Shown here: one piece after another, positions 5,602-5,799 of the stretch
How positions within the stretch are numbered: the stretch's first letter is position 1
Layout of the letters: every line of letters starts with the position of its first letter
Source: Pseudomonadota bacterium
Lineage (GTDB): Bacteria > Desulfobacterota > JADFVX01
NCBI GenBank assembly: GCA_015222755.1
Contig: JADFVX010000112.1
Location: forward strand, 1 to 5,799
DNA length: 5,799 nucleotides
Direction of reading: 5' to 3'
The notes under the pieces: generated by a model
The model's database searches: none
The model's input: only the letters and a program-made list of their open reading frames with translations
Told to the model about the DNA's origin: nothing
Program-made: the position numbers and the translations under genes

Positions 5602-5799
5602 AGATAGTTTTTTAAGCTTTTTTAAAGAAAAGACGCATACAGTTCTGCCCAGTTCGCCCCTTGTACCCCATGGTGACCCCACTCTGCTTTTTACAAATGC
5701 CGGGATGGTTCAATTCAAATCGGTTTTCCTTGGAGAAGAGGAAAGGGCCTGTCCCCGGGCCACTACGGCGCAAAAGTGCCTGAGGGCTGGAGGAAAGCA
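5582..5799 (+). CDS. alaS: Alanine-tRNA ligase, 5' part
   Basis: The first 72 codons of AlaRS, a class II aminoacyl-tRNA synthetase that charges tRNA-Ala in the cytosol; the gene runs off the window edge. The N-terminal catalytic domain is unmistakable: EIRDSFLSFFKEKTH (5-19), SSPLVPHGDPTLLFTNAGM (24-42), QFKSVFLG (44-51) and RATTAQKCLRAGGK (59-72), the last two covering the ATP and motif-1/2 region typical of AlaRS. The start is ATG 5582, with GGAG (5571-5574) 7 nt upstream and the correct family N-terminus. It lies inside the end of recX, overlapping by 20 bp, so the two are probably cotranscribed and translationally linked. The recX-alaS or recA-recX-alaS order is common in bacteria. Confidence 0.97.
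   Translation, partial: MTGREIRDSFLSFFKEKTHTVLPSSPLVPHGDPTLLFTNAGMVQFKSVFLGEEERACPRATTAQKCLRAGGK

Noticed and set aside
5607..5626. T TTT TTA slippery heptamer and two T6 runs at the alaS start.
   Set aside because: These encode the conserved FLSFF residues of AlaRS. A frameshift so near the start would serve no evident purpose.
1..5799. A hidden undescribed system, mobile element, CRISPR array or RNA gene.
   Set aside because: All space is taken by conserved housekeeping genes except one 148-bp gap. No repeat arrays, integrase or transposase, tRNA-like folds or defence domains were seen.

Overview
The window is a densely packed, single-strand run of bacterial housekeeping genes, all on the + strand. 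In order it holds the 3' end of prmC, then pgpA, cinA, thpR, recA, a pilT-type ATPase, recX, and the 5' end of alaS. Base composition looks close to balanced. Ile codon ATA and Arg codons AGG/AGA are common. The recA - recX - alaS order is widespread in bacteria. A pilT gene of this particular type between recA and recX suggests a Gram-negative with type IV pili, most likely in the Desulfobacterota/Nitrospirota neighbourhood (former Deltaproteobacteria and relatives). This placement is an inference from gene order and protein flavour, not a database result.

Layout: 1-441 is the C-terminal half of the release-factor glutamine methyltransferase PrmC, cut by the window edge. 442-589 is the only sizeable non-coding gap (148 bp). 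It holds a good sigma-70-type promoter (TTGACA, 17 bp, TACTAT), inverted repeats around it, and a near-perfect Shine-Dalgarno for pgpA. From pgpA (590) to the window end there is no gap larger than 25 bp. pgpA/cinA and thpR/recA overlap in TGATG/ATGA style, and pilT/recX and recX/alaS overlap by about 20 bp. No terminator is visible, so pgpA-cinA-thpR-recA-pilT-recX-alaS looks like one transcription unit driven from the 521-549 promoter, perhaps with internal promoters I cannot see.

How the genes relate: recA and recX form a recombinase/regulator pair. cinA (nucleotide salvage, historically competence-associated) and pilT (pilus retraction, often needed for DNA uptake) give the operon a possible natural-transformation theme, though each also has an independent housekeeping role. 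pgpA (phosphatidylglycerol synthesis), thpR (2',3'-cyclic phosphate RNA processing) and alaS (tRNA charging) are general functions.

I see no mobile element, CRISPR array, RNA gene or undescribed defence-like system. Every long open frame in a coding-like register belongs to a recognisable conserved family. The points worth a second look concern regulation and gene boundaries: the promoter region, the pgpA and recX starts, the missing SOS box at recA, and a divergent motif in the PilT-type ATPase.
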